This document shows positions 34,945 through 42,843 of a stretch of DNA of 62,721 nt, in pieces. The DNA comes from Oscillibacter sp. (GTDB lineage: Bacteria; Bacillota; Clostridia; Oscillospirales; Oscillospiraceae), in contig JAFXQD010000052.1 of assembly GCA_017527365.1 (NCBI GenBank), forward strand, positions 1 through 62,721, read 5' to 3'. How positions within the stretch are numbered: the stretch's first letter is position 1; each line of letters opens with the position of its first letter. The position numbers and the translations under genes were made by a program. The notes beneath the pieces are model-generated. The model did not search any database. It saw nothing but the letters and a program-made list of their open reading frames with translations, and was not told the origin of the DNA.

Positions 34945-37851
34945 TTACTTCCCGGATTTCTTCTTATAGTTGCGGTAGAGCAGGAACCACAAGACCGCCG
35001 CGCAAGCGACGATTACGGCGTCAATCGTGTACATGGTCATTTTCCACGGAGCCATGCCCGTATTGAGGTTGCCTTCCGCGTACTGGCGGCTGTTGGCGAC
35101 GACGTAGAGGATATTCTTGGCGGAGTTGCGCATAGCCTGCTTGGCGCCGTTGGTGTCGCGGAAACGCACGTCGTTCGTGGCGGTGGCGTAGTTCACAAGC
35201 ATGAGGTCGGAGCCGTTGCGGATTCCTTGGTCGGCGCTCATGTAGCCGTAGACGCCGAAGTAGTCGGTCTCGACGAAGCCCTTGAAGCCCCATTCGCCGC
35301 GCAGAACGTCGGTTTGCAATTCCTTACAGCCGCCGCTCCAGCGGTTGCCGACATAGTTGAAGGAGGACATGACCGCGAGGCAGTCGGAATCCTTCACGCA
35401 CTTCTCGAACGGGCGGAGGTAAATTTCGCGTATCGCCTGTTCGTTGCTCCACGTGCAGAGCATGTCGCAACGGTTGCCCTCTTGGTCGTTCATTGCGAAG
35501 TGCTTCATATAGGCGTACACGCCGTTCTTCTGACAGCCCGCGACGGCGGCGGCGGCGATATAGCCGGAGAGAACCGGGTCTTCCGAATAATACTCGAAGT
35601 TGCGCCCGGCGAAGGCGGTGCGGTGGATGTTCATGGCGGGGGCGTACCAGCCGGAAACGTCCATTTCGTTCGCCATTTTGCCGATGCTGTCGCCGAACTG
35701 CTCCGCGAGCTCCTTGTTAAACGTGGCGGCGATGACGACGCCCACGGGGAAGCCGACGGAGCCCACGCCCGTGAAGTTGTTGTTGATGGAGGACGGGCCG
35801 TCGCAGTCGTTCGTGCGGACTTTGCCCACGGACGCCACAGCCGCCGTCTGGTAGCCGCCCAAGGAAATAATGGCGTTCATGTCGTCGAGCGTCATTTGGT
35901 CCATGAGCTTATCCCATTGCGGGTCGTCCTTGTCCAGCCCGCGCACGTCGGAGAGGGTCAGACCGTTTTTCGCGCCCGTCGTGACGGGGGCGGCGTCGGG
36001 GTTCTCGTCCATGGCGGTGGCTTCCGCCGTCAGATAGTTGCTGATGTTGTAGAAGGTCGCCTTCTTATCGGCGGCAAGTTCAAAATCAGTGGGGGCGGCG
36101 GTGGCGGCGGCGTAGTTGGCGAAATGCCCGGCGCGGGACAGGTACGTCACGTTGCCCGCCGCGAAGTCGAACAGGTTCGACGCCGTGACCTTGTCGCTTT
36201 CGCGCTTGTTGCTGTTATTGTAGACCACCATTTCCGGCACGTTCCAGACCTGCATTCCAATCTGGGAGTGGGAGTCGCGGTTGATGGAAATGACGTAGCT
36301 TCCCGCCTCCAAGACGTAGCTTCTCGAACGCTGGTAATCGTAGGACATCAAATCGTCCTTGTTGACGGAGATATGGACAGTCTGCGTCTCTCCGGGCTGG
36401 AGCAGGTTCGTTTTCTCGAACTGCACAAGGTTGGAAACCGCCTTCTCAATGCCGCCGTCGGCGTAAGGCGGGTTGCAATAAACCTGCACGACTTCCTTGC
36501 CCGCGACATCCCCGGTGTTTTGCACAATCACGTCAAACTCTACCGTGGTGTCGGTTTCGGTGAGGCTTCCCATAGTCTGGGAGAAAGTCATATAGGAGAG
36601 CCCGTGACCGAAGGGGTACTGCACGTAGTCGCTGTAGTTAATCAAGCCCTCGGCGGCGGCGGTCTCATAGAAGCGGTAGCCGACGTAAATGCCCTCGACG
36701 TAGTTCACGAACGACGGAATGACCTCCGCGCCGCCGAAAGACGTTGTGGACTTGAACTCGTCCATGTTGGTATAGTTGAAGTCGCCGAAGTTGTTCCACC
36801 ACGGCGCGGCCTTGAAGTCGCGGACGTAGGTGTCCACGAGCCGCCCGGACGGGTTGACGGTTCCGGCGACAATCTCGCCCAAAGCCGCAAAGCCCACGTG
36901 CCCCTGCGACGGCGCCCAGAGGACGCTCTTAATCTGGGGGTAGTTCTCGATGAAGGTCAGGTTGAAGGTGTTGGAGCAGTTGACGACCACAATCACGTTG
37001 TCGAACTTGGAGCAGACCAAATCGAACAGTTCGCGCTCGCGGTTGGACAGGTCAAGGTAGGTGTCGCCCTCGTTCCAGTCGTTCCCGGCGTTGAGCGCGT
37101 CGTCGTAGGTGGCGGCGGTGTAGGTTGTGCCGTCCTGATACGTGCCGTTGACAATGCCGCTCATGTCATGGGGAATGTCGGCGCCCTCGCCGCCCGACCG
37201 GGCGATGAATACCATGGCGGTGTCGGAGAACTTCTGCGCGTTGGCCATCATGTCGTCGGTGTACAGGGAAACGGCGGGTTCGGGGAGCGTCCAGTCCTGC
37301 GCCCACATGCCCACTTCCGGGCGCCCGTCCTTGTACTTTACGTAGAAGTTGGACAGCTCGGCGTTGGTCTCAATCCCGGCGTCGTTGAGCGCCTGCAAGG
37401 GCGTGACTTTCTCGTAAGCGTCGTTGAGCCCGCCGGAGCCCGCGCCGCCGTAGCACGCCGCCGTGGACGCCCAGCCGAACACGTTGAGCTTGTCGCCCGA
37501 CGCCATGGGCAGGAAGCCGCCCTTGTTCTCGACCAGCACGATGCCCTCGCGGGCGATTTGCACGGCCAGTTCCTGCGCCTCCTTGGCGGTGGCTTCCTCA
37601 ATCGTGCCGCGCCCCGTCACGAGGTCTAACATTGTGCTCATGGGCCCGGTGCAAATCAGGTTGACGCACAGCGTGATTGCCAGAAGCATGGCCAGAAGCG
37701 CGGAGCCCCGGACAAGCCCCTTCTTCTTCCCCATGCGCCCGGCGGCGACGGCGGCAACAATGCCGACAACAAGAATCACCGCGATTGCGATAAGGTAACT
37801 CTTGATGGAGTTCAGCACGTTGACGACATCTTCCATGTTGATACTGAGCAT
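34945..37851 (-). CDS. Membrane-anchored GH3 enzyme with inverted domain order
   Basis: A 968-residue protein with hydrophobic helices at the N-terminus (about residues 14-35 and 50-70) and one near the C-terminus (about 938-957). The sandwich domain with REGIVLVENKGGFLPM comes first (from about residue 90), then a fibronectin-III-like part, and the TIM barrel last, with the nucleophile Asp863 in VETDYFG. This inversion of the usual order is known for some rumen-bacterial beta-glucosidases. The catalytic part should face outside, tethered at both ends. Start ATG 37851 follows GGAAGGAG; promoter at 37905-37933. Confidence 0.9.
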   Translation of the reverse strand: MLSINMEDVVNVLNSIKSYLIAIAVILVVGIVAAVAAGRMGKKKGLVRGSALLAMLLAITLCVNLICTGPMSTMLDLVTGRGTIEEATAKEAQELAVQIAREGIVLVENKGGFLPMASGDKLNVFGWASTAACYGGAGSGGLNDAYEKVTPLQALNDAGIETNAELSNFYVKYKDGRPEVGMWAQDWTLPEPAVSLYTDDMMANAQKFSDTAMVFIARSGGEGADIPHDMSGIVNGTYQDGTTYTAATYDDALNAGNDWNEGDTYLDLSNRERELFDLVCSKFDNVIVVVNCSNTFNLTFIENYPQIKSVLWAPSQGHVGFAALGEIVAGTVNPSGRLVDTYVRDFKAAPWWNNFGDFNYTNMDEFKSTTSFGGAEVIPSFVNYVEGIYVGYRFYETAAAEGLINYSDYVQYPFGHGLSYMTFSQTMGSLTETDTTVEFDVIVQNTGDVAGKEVVQVYCNPPYADGGIEKAVSNLVQFEKTNLLQPGETQTVHISVNKDDLMSYDYQRSRSYVLEAGSYVISINRDSHSQIGMQVWNVPEMVVYNNSNKRESDKVTASNLFDFAAGNVTYLSRAGHFANYAAATAAPTDFELAADKKATFYNISNYLTAEATAMDENPDAAPVTTGAKNGLTLSDVRGLDKDDPQWDKLMDQMTLDDMNAIISLGGYQTAAVASVGKVRTNDCDGPSSINNNFTGVGSVGFPVGVVIAATFNKELAEQFGDSIGKMANEMDVSGWYAPAMNIHRTAFAGRNFEYYSEDPVLSGYIAAAAVAGCQKNGVYAYMKHFAMNDQEGNRCDMLCTWSNEQAIREIYLRPFEKCVKDSDCLAVMSSFNYVGNRWSGGCKELQTDVLRGEWGFKGFVETDYFGVYGYMSADQGIRNGSDLMLVNYATATNDVRFRDTNGAKQAMRNSAKNILYVVANSRQYAEGNLNTGMAPWKMTMYTIDAVIVACAAVLWFLLYRNYKKKSGK

Positions 37852-37904
37852 ATGTTCGTCTCCTTCCTGTTGTTCCGAATCAAATCGGGATTCGCGTTGA
37901 TGAA

Positions 37905-37933
37905 ATTATAATGCGCGTTTCGCAAATGCGCAA
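37905..37933 (-). promoter_or_regulatory. Promoter of the GH3 operon
   Basis: Minus strand TTGCGC (37928-37933) and TATAAT (37905-37910) with a 17-base spacer. Confidence 0.7.
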
Positions 37934-38011
37934 GCGTCCCTTGGCATTTTTGGAAAATCGCACAAAAACAAGGGCGATTTCCGTACAAAAAGGACAAGTT
38001 GAAAACGGGGC

Positions 38012-38039
38012 TTGACAGCGGCGGCGGAAACGTTGTAAC
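38012..38039 (+). promoter_or_regulatory. Probable promoter of nrdG
   Basis: TTGACA (38012-38017) and TGTAAC (38034-38039) with a 16-base spacer. The -10 box is weak. Confidence 0.5.
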
Positions 38040-38063
38040 CTGTGCGGGAAAGGGGGCGGCGCC

Positions 38064-38639
38064 TTGCATTACGGGACTGTCAAAAACTGCGACATCGCCA
38101 ACGGGGAAGGGGTGCGCGTAAGCCTCTTCGTTTCGGGGTGCGCGAACCGTTGCAGGAACTGTTTCCAACCGGAAACTTGGGATTTTGAGTACGGGGAGCC
38201 GTTCGGGGCGGAAACGGAGGCGCGCATACTGGAAATGTTGTCGCCGCCATATATCGCGGGGCTGTCGGTGCTGGGCGGGGAGCCGTTCGAGCCGTCCAAC
38301 CAACGCGCCCTTCTGCCGTTCCTGCGGCGCGTCAAGGCGGCGTACCCCGGCAAAAACATCTGGTGCTACTCCGGCTTCACGCTGGAAGAGCTCCAAACCG
38401 ACGGGAGCCGCCCGCGCTGCGAGGCGACCGACGAAATGCTGTCGTTGCTGGACGTGCTGGTAGACGGGCGCTTTGTCGAGGAGTTGAAGGACATTTCCCT
38501 TCGCTTTCGCGGGAGCCGCAATCAGCGCCTCATCGACCTGAACGCGACGCGCAAAACAGGTGAAATCGTATGTCTTCCGGACAGGCGGCGGGAAATCGCG
38601 CCGTTGCACGACGGCGAAAGCAAGGGGGAGCGCTTATGA
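38064..38639 (+). CDS. nrdG: Anaerobic ribonucleotide reductase activating protein NrdG
   Basis: A 191-residue radical SAM enzyme that installs the glycyl radical on NrdD. The [4Fe-4S] motif CxxxCxxC is at Cys26-Cys30-Cys33 in SGCANRCRNC, and the SAM-binding VLGGEPF follows at about residue 71. It starts at TTG 38064 behind AAAGGGGG. Its partner nrdD is not in the window, so the two are unlinked or nrdD lies elsewhere. The stop overlaps the next gene through ATGA. Confidence 0.92.
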   Translation: MHYGTVKNCDIANGEGVRVSLFVSGCANRCRNCFQPETWDFEYGEPFGAETEARILEMLSPPYIAGLSVLGGEPFEPSNQRALLPFLRRVKAAYPGKNIWCYSGFTLEELQTDGSRPRCEATDEMLSLLDVLVDGRFVEELKDISLRFRGSRNQRLIDLNATRKTGEIVCLPDRRREIAPLHDGESKGERL

Positions 38640-39106
38640 ACGTAAGAAAAGCGGAGGAAAAGGACGTTGAGGCCGTGCTTCGGCTGTTGGCACAGGTGAA
38701 CATGGTGCACCACAACGGGCGCCCGGACATATTCAAGGGGCCTACGACTAAGTATACGGCGGAACAGTTGCCCGGTATTTTCGCCAACCCGGAAACGCCC
38801 GTCTTTGTCTGCGTTGACGACGCCGACGCCGTGCTGGGCTACGCCATGTGCGTTTTCAAGCGGCATGTCAACGACAACCTTCTAACCGACGTGAAAACGC
38901 TGTATATCGACGACATCTGCGTGGACGAGGCCGTCCGGGGCGGGGGCGTCGGGCGGGCGCTCTACGAACGCGCCGCGCAATTCGCCAAGGAATCCGGCTG
39001 TCACAACGTGACGCTCAACGTCTGGACGCTCAACCCGCCCGCCATGCGCTTTTATGAGAAGCTCGGCATGAAGCCGCGCAGAATCGAAATGGAGCAAATC
39101 CTGTGA
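38636..39106 (+). CDS. GNAT family N-acetyltransferase
   Basis: A 156-residue acetyltransferase. The acetyl-CoA loop reads VRGGGVGRAL (about residues 101-110) after the strand IDDICVDE, and the last motif is NPPAMRFYEKLGM. The substrate is unknown; the central LYIDDICV region resembles GNAT proteins acting on small molecules or protein N-termini. ATG 38636 overlaps the nrdG stop, so the pair is translationally coupled. Confidence 0.88.
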   Translation: MNVRKAEEKDVEAVLRLLAQVNMVHHNGRPDIFKGPTTKYTAEQLPGIFANPETPVFVCVDDADAVLGYAMCVFKRHVNDNLLTDVKTLYIDDICVDEAVRGGGVGRALYERAAQFAKESGCHNVTLNVWTLNPPAMRFYEKLGMKPRRIEMEQIL

Positions 39107-39128
39107 CGCTCGCCTTTCGGGGCAACGC

Positions 39129-39163
39129 AAAGCCGGGAGAGGAACGCCCTCTCCCGGCTTTGT
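39129..39163 (+). terminator. Rho-independent terminator behind the acetyltransferase
   Basis: AAGCCGGGAGAG and CTCTCCCGGCTT with a 7-base loop, followed by a T-containing tail. Confidence 0.82.
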
Positions 39164-39208
39164 AACAAAATGTTTTCAATTTGTTCATAAATTTTTTCCA
39201 AAAAACGC

Positions 39209-39237
39209 TTGCATTTTATCCCGGCTTGTCGTATACT
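39209..39237 (+). promoter_or_regulatory. Promoter of the pilin transcript
   Basis: TTGCAT (39209-39214) and TATACT (39232-39237) with a 17-base spacer, within an AT-rich stretch. It implies a leader of roughly 430 bases before the pilin gene. Confidence 0.72.
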
Positions 39238-39243
39238 GTCAGG

Positions 39244-39676
39244 CAAGGAACACATAGGGCGGCGGCTCGCGGAATGGGTCCAATCATCCCGCAAGCCTAT
39301 TTTGAGTGAGACAGGTGATAAAAGTCAGCCACTCAACACACCGGAAGAAATTCCGGACCGCAGGGGGTAGTATAACCGTTTTTGGCGTTTCCTTGCAAGA
39401 TTCGTTCGGCCGCTTTTACTTTCTTCGGCGGCGCGGGATTTTGACAGGGGTTCCGTCTCGAATCGGGCGGGGCGCGCCAAGCGTGAAAACGGCTGTCGCT
39501 TGCGGAATCGCTTTTGAAATATTGTCGGGCGCAATCGTGCTTTGACGGTTTTCGGGCGGCGTTGAGTAGTTCACTCGGCGCCGCCTTCGTGTGTTCCGGA
39601 AGGGTCGCCGGAGCGGGGGACAGCCCCCCGCCCGTGCGCGGCCTGTCCGGAATCATGCAAAGGAGGACTGTTAAGC
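39244..39676 (+). promoter_or_regulatory. Long structured leader of the pilin gene
   Basis: No gene is supported in these 430 bases. Near the 5' end three hairpins follow each other: ATAGG...CCTAT enclosing GGCTCGCGG...CCGCAAGCC (39254-39300), TTGAGTG...CACTCAA (39302-39336), and CCGGAA-GAAA-TTCCGG with a GAAA tetraloop (39341-39356). A stronger GC hairpin, GGCGGCG...CGGCGCCGCC, lies at 39555-39588. I could not match it to a known riboswitch class. It may be a cis-regulator or a small RNA ending at the GC hairpin. Confidence 0.5.
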
Positions 39677-40267
39677 ATGAGAAAACTGAATAAGAAGACG
39701 GGCTTCACGCTGGCGGAACTGCTCATCGTGGTGGCGATTATCGCCATTCTGGTGGCAATCGGAATCCCGGCGTTCTCGACGGCGATGGAGCGCTCCCGCG
39801 AGACCGTCGACCTGTCCAACATCCGCGGCGCCTACGCCGAGTTCATGGCGGGCACGCTGGGCGGCAACGCCAACACCGGGTACTACAAGATTAACGTTAA
39901 GCAGAGAAACTGCGCCGATTGGGTTATCGACTGTAGCGGCTTTCTCTCGAACATCGTGAAGGTGGACAGCAATAAATACGTAACGCCCACCGAAATGCCC
40001 ACAGACGATAACTTTAAAACAGGCGACGTGTGGGTCAAATTCACGACCATGGCGGCGGAGAGTAGCGGTACTAACGAAACCGCCAACCCTTCCGAAAAGC
40101 CGCGAATCGCCTTTGTCAAAACTAACAATGACAACACCCAGCCTAATGGCGTTACCATAATTAGTACGCCGACCAACTACAGTCCTTCAACGCCGACTAC
40201 TGCGGGCTTGGTTGCCAAAGGCGACGGTTGGTATCTGACATATGAAGTCCCTGCGGCAGCTCCCTAA
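39677..40267 (+). CDS. Type IV pilin-like protein (prepilin)
   Basis: A 196-residue prepilin. The leader peptide is MRKLNKKTG, cut before FTLAELL, and the hydrophobic stalk helix LLIVVAIIAILVAIGIPAF follows with Glu5 of the mature protein present. The globular part is Thr/Asn/Ser-rich with a Cys pair (RNCADWVIDCSG). The start follows AAAGGAGG. No pilus ATPase, platform or peptidase genes are near, so it is an orphan pilin or pseudopilin. From about 39880 on, the coding sequence is clearly AT-richer than its 5' part. Confidence 0.92.
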   Translation: MRKLNKKTGFTLAELLIVVAIIAILVAIGIPAFSTAMERSRETVDLSNIRGAYAEFMAGTLGGNANTGYYKINVKQRNCADWVIDCSGFLSNIVKVDSNKYVTPTEMPTDDNFKTGDVWVKFTTMAAESSGTNETANPSEKPRIAFVKTNNDNTQPNGVTIISTPTNYSPSTPTTAGLVAKGDGWYLTYEVPAAAP

Positions 40268-40404
40268 TACCGCAAGCAATCCGCGCCCGTAACAGACCTG
40301 TCAAGGTGGGGCGGCGTATAAATCGCGCTAATGCGCCGCGCCACGCGCAAGCCCTCTCCCGCCCACGCGGGGGAGGGCGTTTTGTCGCCCACACCCGGCG
40401 CGGT

Positions 40405-40540
40405 GCGCAAGACCCCCTCCGGCGCTGCGTGACATCTCCCCCAAAGGGGGAGACACAGACCTGTCGACATTGCAAAAATGCCCTCCCCTTTGGGGAGGGT
40501 GGCGCGAAGCGCCGGGAGGGGGCAAGTCTGATTTAGCTTA
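40405..40540 (+). repeat. Interspersed two-hairpin repeat, copy C
   Basis: Same length, orientation and modules as copy A (9194-9330). Its right end TCTGATTTAGCTTA contains, on the other strand, the TAA stop codon of the parvulin gene. A further hairpin (CCCTCTCCCGCC...GGGGGAGGG) lies just before it at 40350-40380. Confidence 0.8.
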
Positions 40541-42130
40541 CCCGACCTGTTTCATGCCAAAGTCCTGTTGTTGAATGTCGGCTTCTTCAAGGGATTTCGA
40601 CCACTCTTCGTAAGCGTCGGATTTGAGCTTGTCAAATACCTGAACCTGCCAGCGGGCAAGGGGGTCGTCGCCGACATAGTACATAATGTGGTAGCCGTAA
40701 GTGGTTTCGACAATATCGGTGTCGCCGGGCTTGCGCGCCGCGTCAAAGCACCAGTCGTTGAACTCCGCGACCATGTCGCCCTCGGACACGCGCTCGTAGA
40801 GCCCGCCGTCGGACTTGCTCCCGGCGTCGTCGGAATGTTCCTCCGCCAGCACCGCGAAAGATTCCTCCGTCGCGTCGCCGTCCTGCCACTGTTGATAGAT
40901 TTCGTCGGCTTCCGTTTTCGCCGCCGCCATCAGCGCGTCGTGCTCCTCCTCGTAGCCCTCGTCGCCCTCGGACAGCTCGCCCTCCTCCGGTTGAATCAGG
41001 ATGTGCCGCACGTCCACGGTTTTGGTCTCGTCGCGGAAACGCCGCTCGAACTTCACGACATAGTACAGGTCGCCGTTCTCGATAACTTTCACGTCCCCGG
41101 CCTTGCGGGCGTCCTCAAAGAGCCAGTCGGCGAACTCGTCGCTGGTATAGGTACAGCTTTCGTAGCTCTCCTTATCGCCGGAGAACGCGGACGCGTTGTC
41201 CATGCCCTCGATAAGCGCGGAGAGCGTCCCGCCGTCGCGGACGCCGGACGCCAGCGCGTCGGCGGCGTTTTTAGCGGCGGTTTTCGCCGCCTCCGCCGCG
41301 CCTTCCGGTATCGGCAAGTCGTTGCCGTCGTCGTCCTTTTCCGCCTCCACGCCGCCGTCAACCGACGCCGCGTCGTAGGCGACGAAATCATAGCTCCGCT
41401 TGTCCTCGTCGTAGGCGGCTTGGATTTCCTCCTCCGTATACGTCAGTTTGTCCTGATAGGCGTCGGAAAAGGCGTCGAAGCGCAGGAGGCGCAGGAGCTC
41501 GGACTTGTACACGCCCTCGCTCATCGTGGGGCCGAACGTCGCTTGGAGATACCGCCGGACGCTCGTCCCCGCCGAACGCGCCGACTTTTCCAGCGCCGCC
41601 ATGCTCTCCTTGTGCTGTTCCTCCACGCTCTCCGGGAACGCGAAGCCCTCTTCCGACGCCTGCTTGAGCCCGTTCTGCACGGCCGCAAGCTGTTTGAGGG
41701 CTTCCTTGAGGAAGTAGTCCTTCCACGTCATCGTCTCGCCCTCGGCCAGCTCCAGATTCAGGAATCCCGCCGCCGTCTCGTTGACCTCTTGGCTGTCTAG
41801 CGGCAGGGAAGTCGAAAGCCCGAAGTAGCTCGCCAAGGACGACCACTGATTCATGAATCCCAAATAGGCGTTGCGGTAGTAGAAATTGACCTGCGCGGCG
41901 CTGTACTTCTGCCCGTCGGCGGTCAGAGCCGTCGCCGAACGGGTAATAATGTTGGAGTTCCAAATGACGGACACGACTACCACCGCCGCGAACGCGGCGC
42001 CAATCAGCCCGTAAAGCAGGTTGTTGCGCTTCTCTTCCTTACGTTGCTGGGCCTCGCGGGCGGTTCTCGGCGGGATTGCCCCCGACGCGGTCAAATCCTT
42101 CCGGTTTTGCTTTTCACGTGATGCGCTCAT
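40538..42130 (-). CDS. Membrane-anchored parvulin-type peptidyl-prolyl isomerase
   Basis: A 530-residue foldase of the PrsA/SurA type. A charged N-terminus is followed by one membrane helix (about 39-60, LLYGLIGAAFAAVVVVSVIW), a helical chaperone region, and a rotamase domain with VDVRHILIQ (about residue 367) and GSKSDGGLYERV. It should fold exported proteins outside the membrane. The domain contains a long acidic insertion (EGELSEGDEGYEEEHD). The stop codon is supplied by the end of repeat C. A good promoter lies at 42194-42222. Confidence 0.9.
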   Translation of the reverse strand: MSASREKQNRKDLTASGAIPPRTAREAQQRKEEKRNNLLYGLIGAAFAAVVVVSVIWNSNIITRSATALTADGQKYSAAQVNFYYRNAYLGFMNQWSSLASYFGLSTSLPLDSQEVNETAAGFLNLELAEGETMTWKDYFLKEALKQLAAVQNGLKQASEEGFAFPESVEEQHKESMAALEKSARSAGTSVRRYLQATFGPTMSEGVYKSELLRLLRFDAFSDAYQDKLTYTEEEIQAAYDEDKRSYDFVAYDAASVDGGVEAEKDDDGNDLPIPEGAAEAAKTAAKNAADALASGVRDGGTLSALIEGMDNASAFSGDKESYESCTYTSDEFADWLFEDARKAGDVKVIENGDLYYVVKFERRFRDETKTVDVRHILIQPEEGELSEGDEGYEEEHDALMAAAKTEADEIYQQWQDGDATEESFAVLAEEHSDDAGSKSDGGLYERVSEGDMVAEFNDWCFDAARKPGDTDIVETTYGYHIMYYVGDDPLARWQVQVFDKLKSDAYEEWSKSLEEADIQQQDFGMKQVG

Positions 42131-42193
42131 ATCGCTTGTTGCTTCCTCCTTAAAGTCAAAATAAAGCGCGTCTGCGCTTGTGCGCGTCCCCGT

Positions 42194-42222
42194 ATTATAG
42201 CGTATCCGCCGCCGCCGCGCAA
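42194..42222 (-). promoter_or_regulatory. Promoter of the parvulin gene
   Basis: Minus strand TTGCGC (42217-42222) and TATAAT (42194-42199) with a 17-base spacer. Confidence 0.75.
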
Positions 42223-42273
42223 GCGTTTTTTTCGGGATTCGCCGAAAAGGGGCGAATTTCCTGCGCGGACGCC

Positions 42274-42302
42274 TTGCGCCGTCCCCCGAAAGGGCGTATA
42301 AT
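42274..42302 (+). promoter_or_regulatory. Promoter of the BrnT-type module
   Basis: TTGCGC (42274-42279) and TATAAT (42297-42302) with a 17-base spacer. The -10 box overlaps the in-frame ATG at 42301 and so rules that start out. Confidence 0.75.
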
Positions 42303-42324
42303 GGGGCGCAAGGGGGGATTGTCT

Positions 42325-42591
42325 TTGTTTTTTGAATGGGACGAGGCGAAAGCGGCGGCGAACTGGAAGAAACACCGGGTCGATTTCAAAGACGCCATGC
42401 GCGTCTTTGAGGACGAGAACCGCAAGGAATATTATGACGCCGCGCACAGCGACGACGAAGACAGGTACATCACGATTGGCATGGCGGACAACGTTCTTTT
42501 CGTCGTATACGCCGAGCGCCGGGAAACGGTTAGAATCATTTCCGCCAGACACGCCAACCGCAGGGAAAGGAGATTGTACTATGATTGTTAG
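42325..42591 (+). CDS. brnT: BrnT family toxin
   Basis: An 88-residue BrnT-type ribonuclease toxin. It begins FFEWDEAKAAANWKKHRVDF, the family hallmark, followed by DDEDRYITIGM and VVYAERRETVRIISAR, then the RRERRLYY tail. I set the start at TTG 42325, seven bases behind AAGGGGGG (42310-42317). The ATG at 42301 lies within the -10 box. Toxin precedes antitoxin, as in brnTA operons, and the genes overlap by 11 bases. Confidence 0.88.
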   Translation: MFFEWDEAKAAANWKKHRVDFKDAMRVFEDENRKEYYDAAHSDDEDRYITIGMADNVLFVVYAERRETVRIISARHANRRERRLYYDC

Positions 42592-42790
42592 GTATGCTTT
42601 GAGTATCAATCCGAAACCGCACCCGCCGCTGACCCCGGCGGAAATCGCGGAGATTGAAGCCCGCGCCCCGCGTGACGACGAGATTTTCTATGACGAGGAC
42701 TGCCCCAAAATGACCGAAGAACAGTTGCGGCAGTTCAAGCGCGTCCGCCCCCGTCCGGACGCCGCAGAAGCCGTGCGCAAAACCGGATAA
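42581..42790 (+). CDS. BrnA-like antitoxin
   Basis: A 69-residue acidic protein starting at ATG 42581 inside the end of brnT. It contains PPLTPAEIAEIEA and a C-terminal TEEQLRQFKRVRP. It lacks an evident ribbon-helix-helix of classical BrnA, but matches the small antitoxins that follow BrnT in Clostridia. Identification is mainly by position. Confidence 0.7.
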   Translation: MIVRYALSINPKPHPPLTPAEIAEIEARAPRDDEIFYDEDCPKMTEEQLRQFKRVRPRPDAAEAVRKTG

Positions 42791-42796
42791 CGCAAA

Positions 42797-42826
42797 CGCC
42801 CTCCCCCGCATAGCGGGAGAGGGTTT
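42797..42826. terminator. Terminator between the toxin module and hemW
   Basis: CCCTCCCCCGC/GCGGGAGAGGG with an ATA loop between convergent genes. Confidence 0.6.
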
Positions 42827-42843
42827 CGCGTTGCCGCCGGGCG

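Noticed and set aside
35227-37629. 800-residue frame on the plus strand
   Set aside because: Antisense to the membrane-anchored GH3 gene, with no domain or start signal.
39306-39545. 79-residue frame in the pilin leader
   Set aside because: No ribosome site, Arg/Phe-rich, crosses the hairpins; more likely untranslated RNA.
39400-39600. tmRNA or RNase P RNA in the pilin leader
   Set aside because: A stretch like TTTGACAGGGGTT recalls the tmRNA start, but there is no tag frame, no tRNA-like 3' end and no CCA; RNase P core motifs are absent too.
42301-42324. ATG 42301 as the brnT start
   Set aside because: It overlaps the -10 box of the promoter; TTG 42325 has a well-placed ribosome site and gives the family-typical N-terminus.
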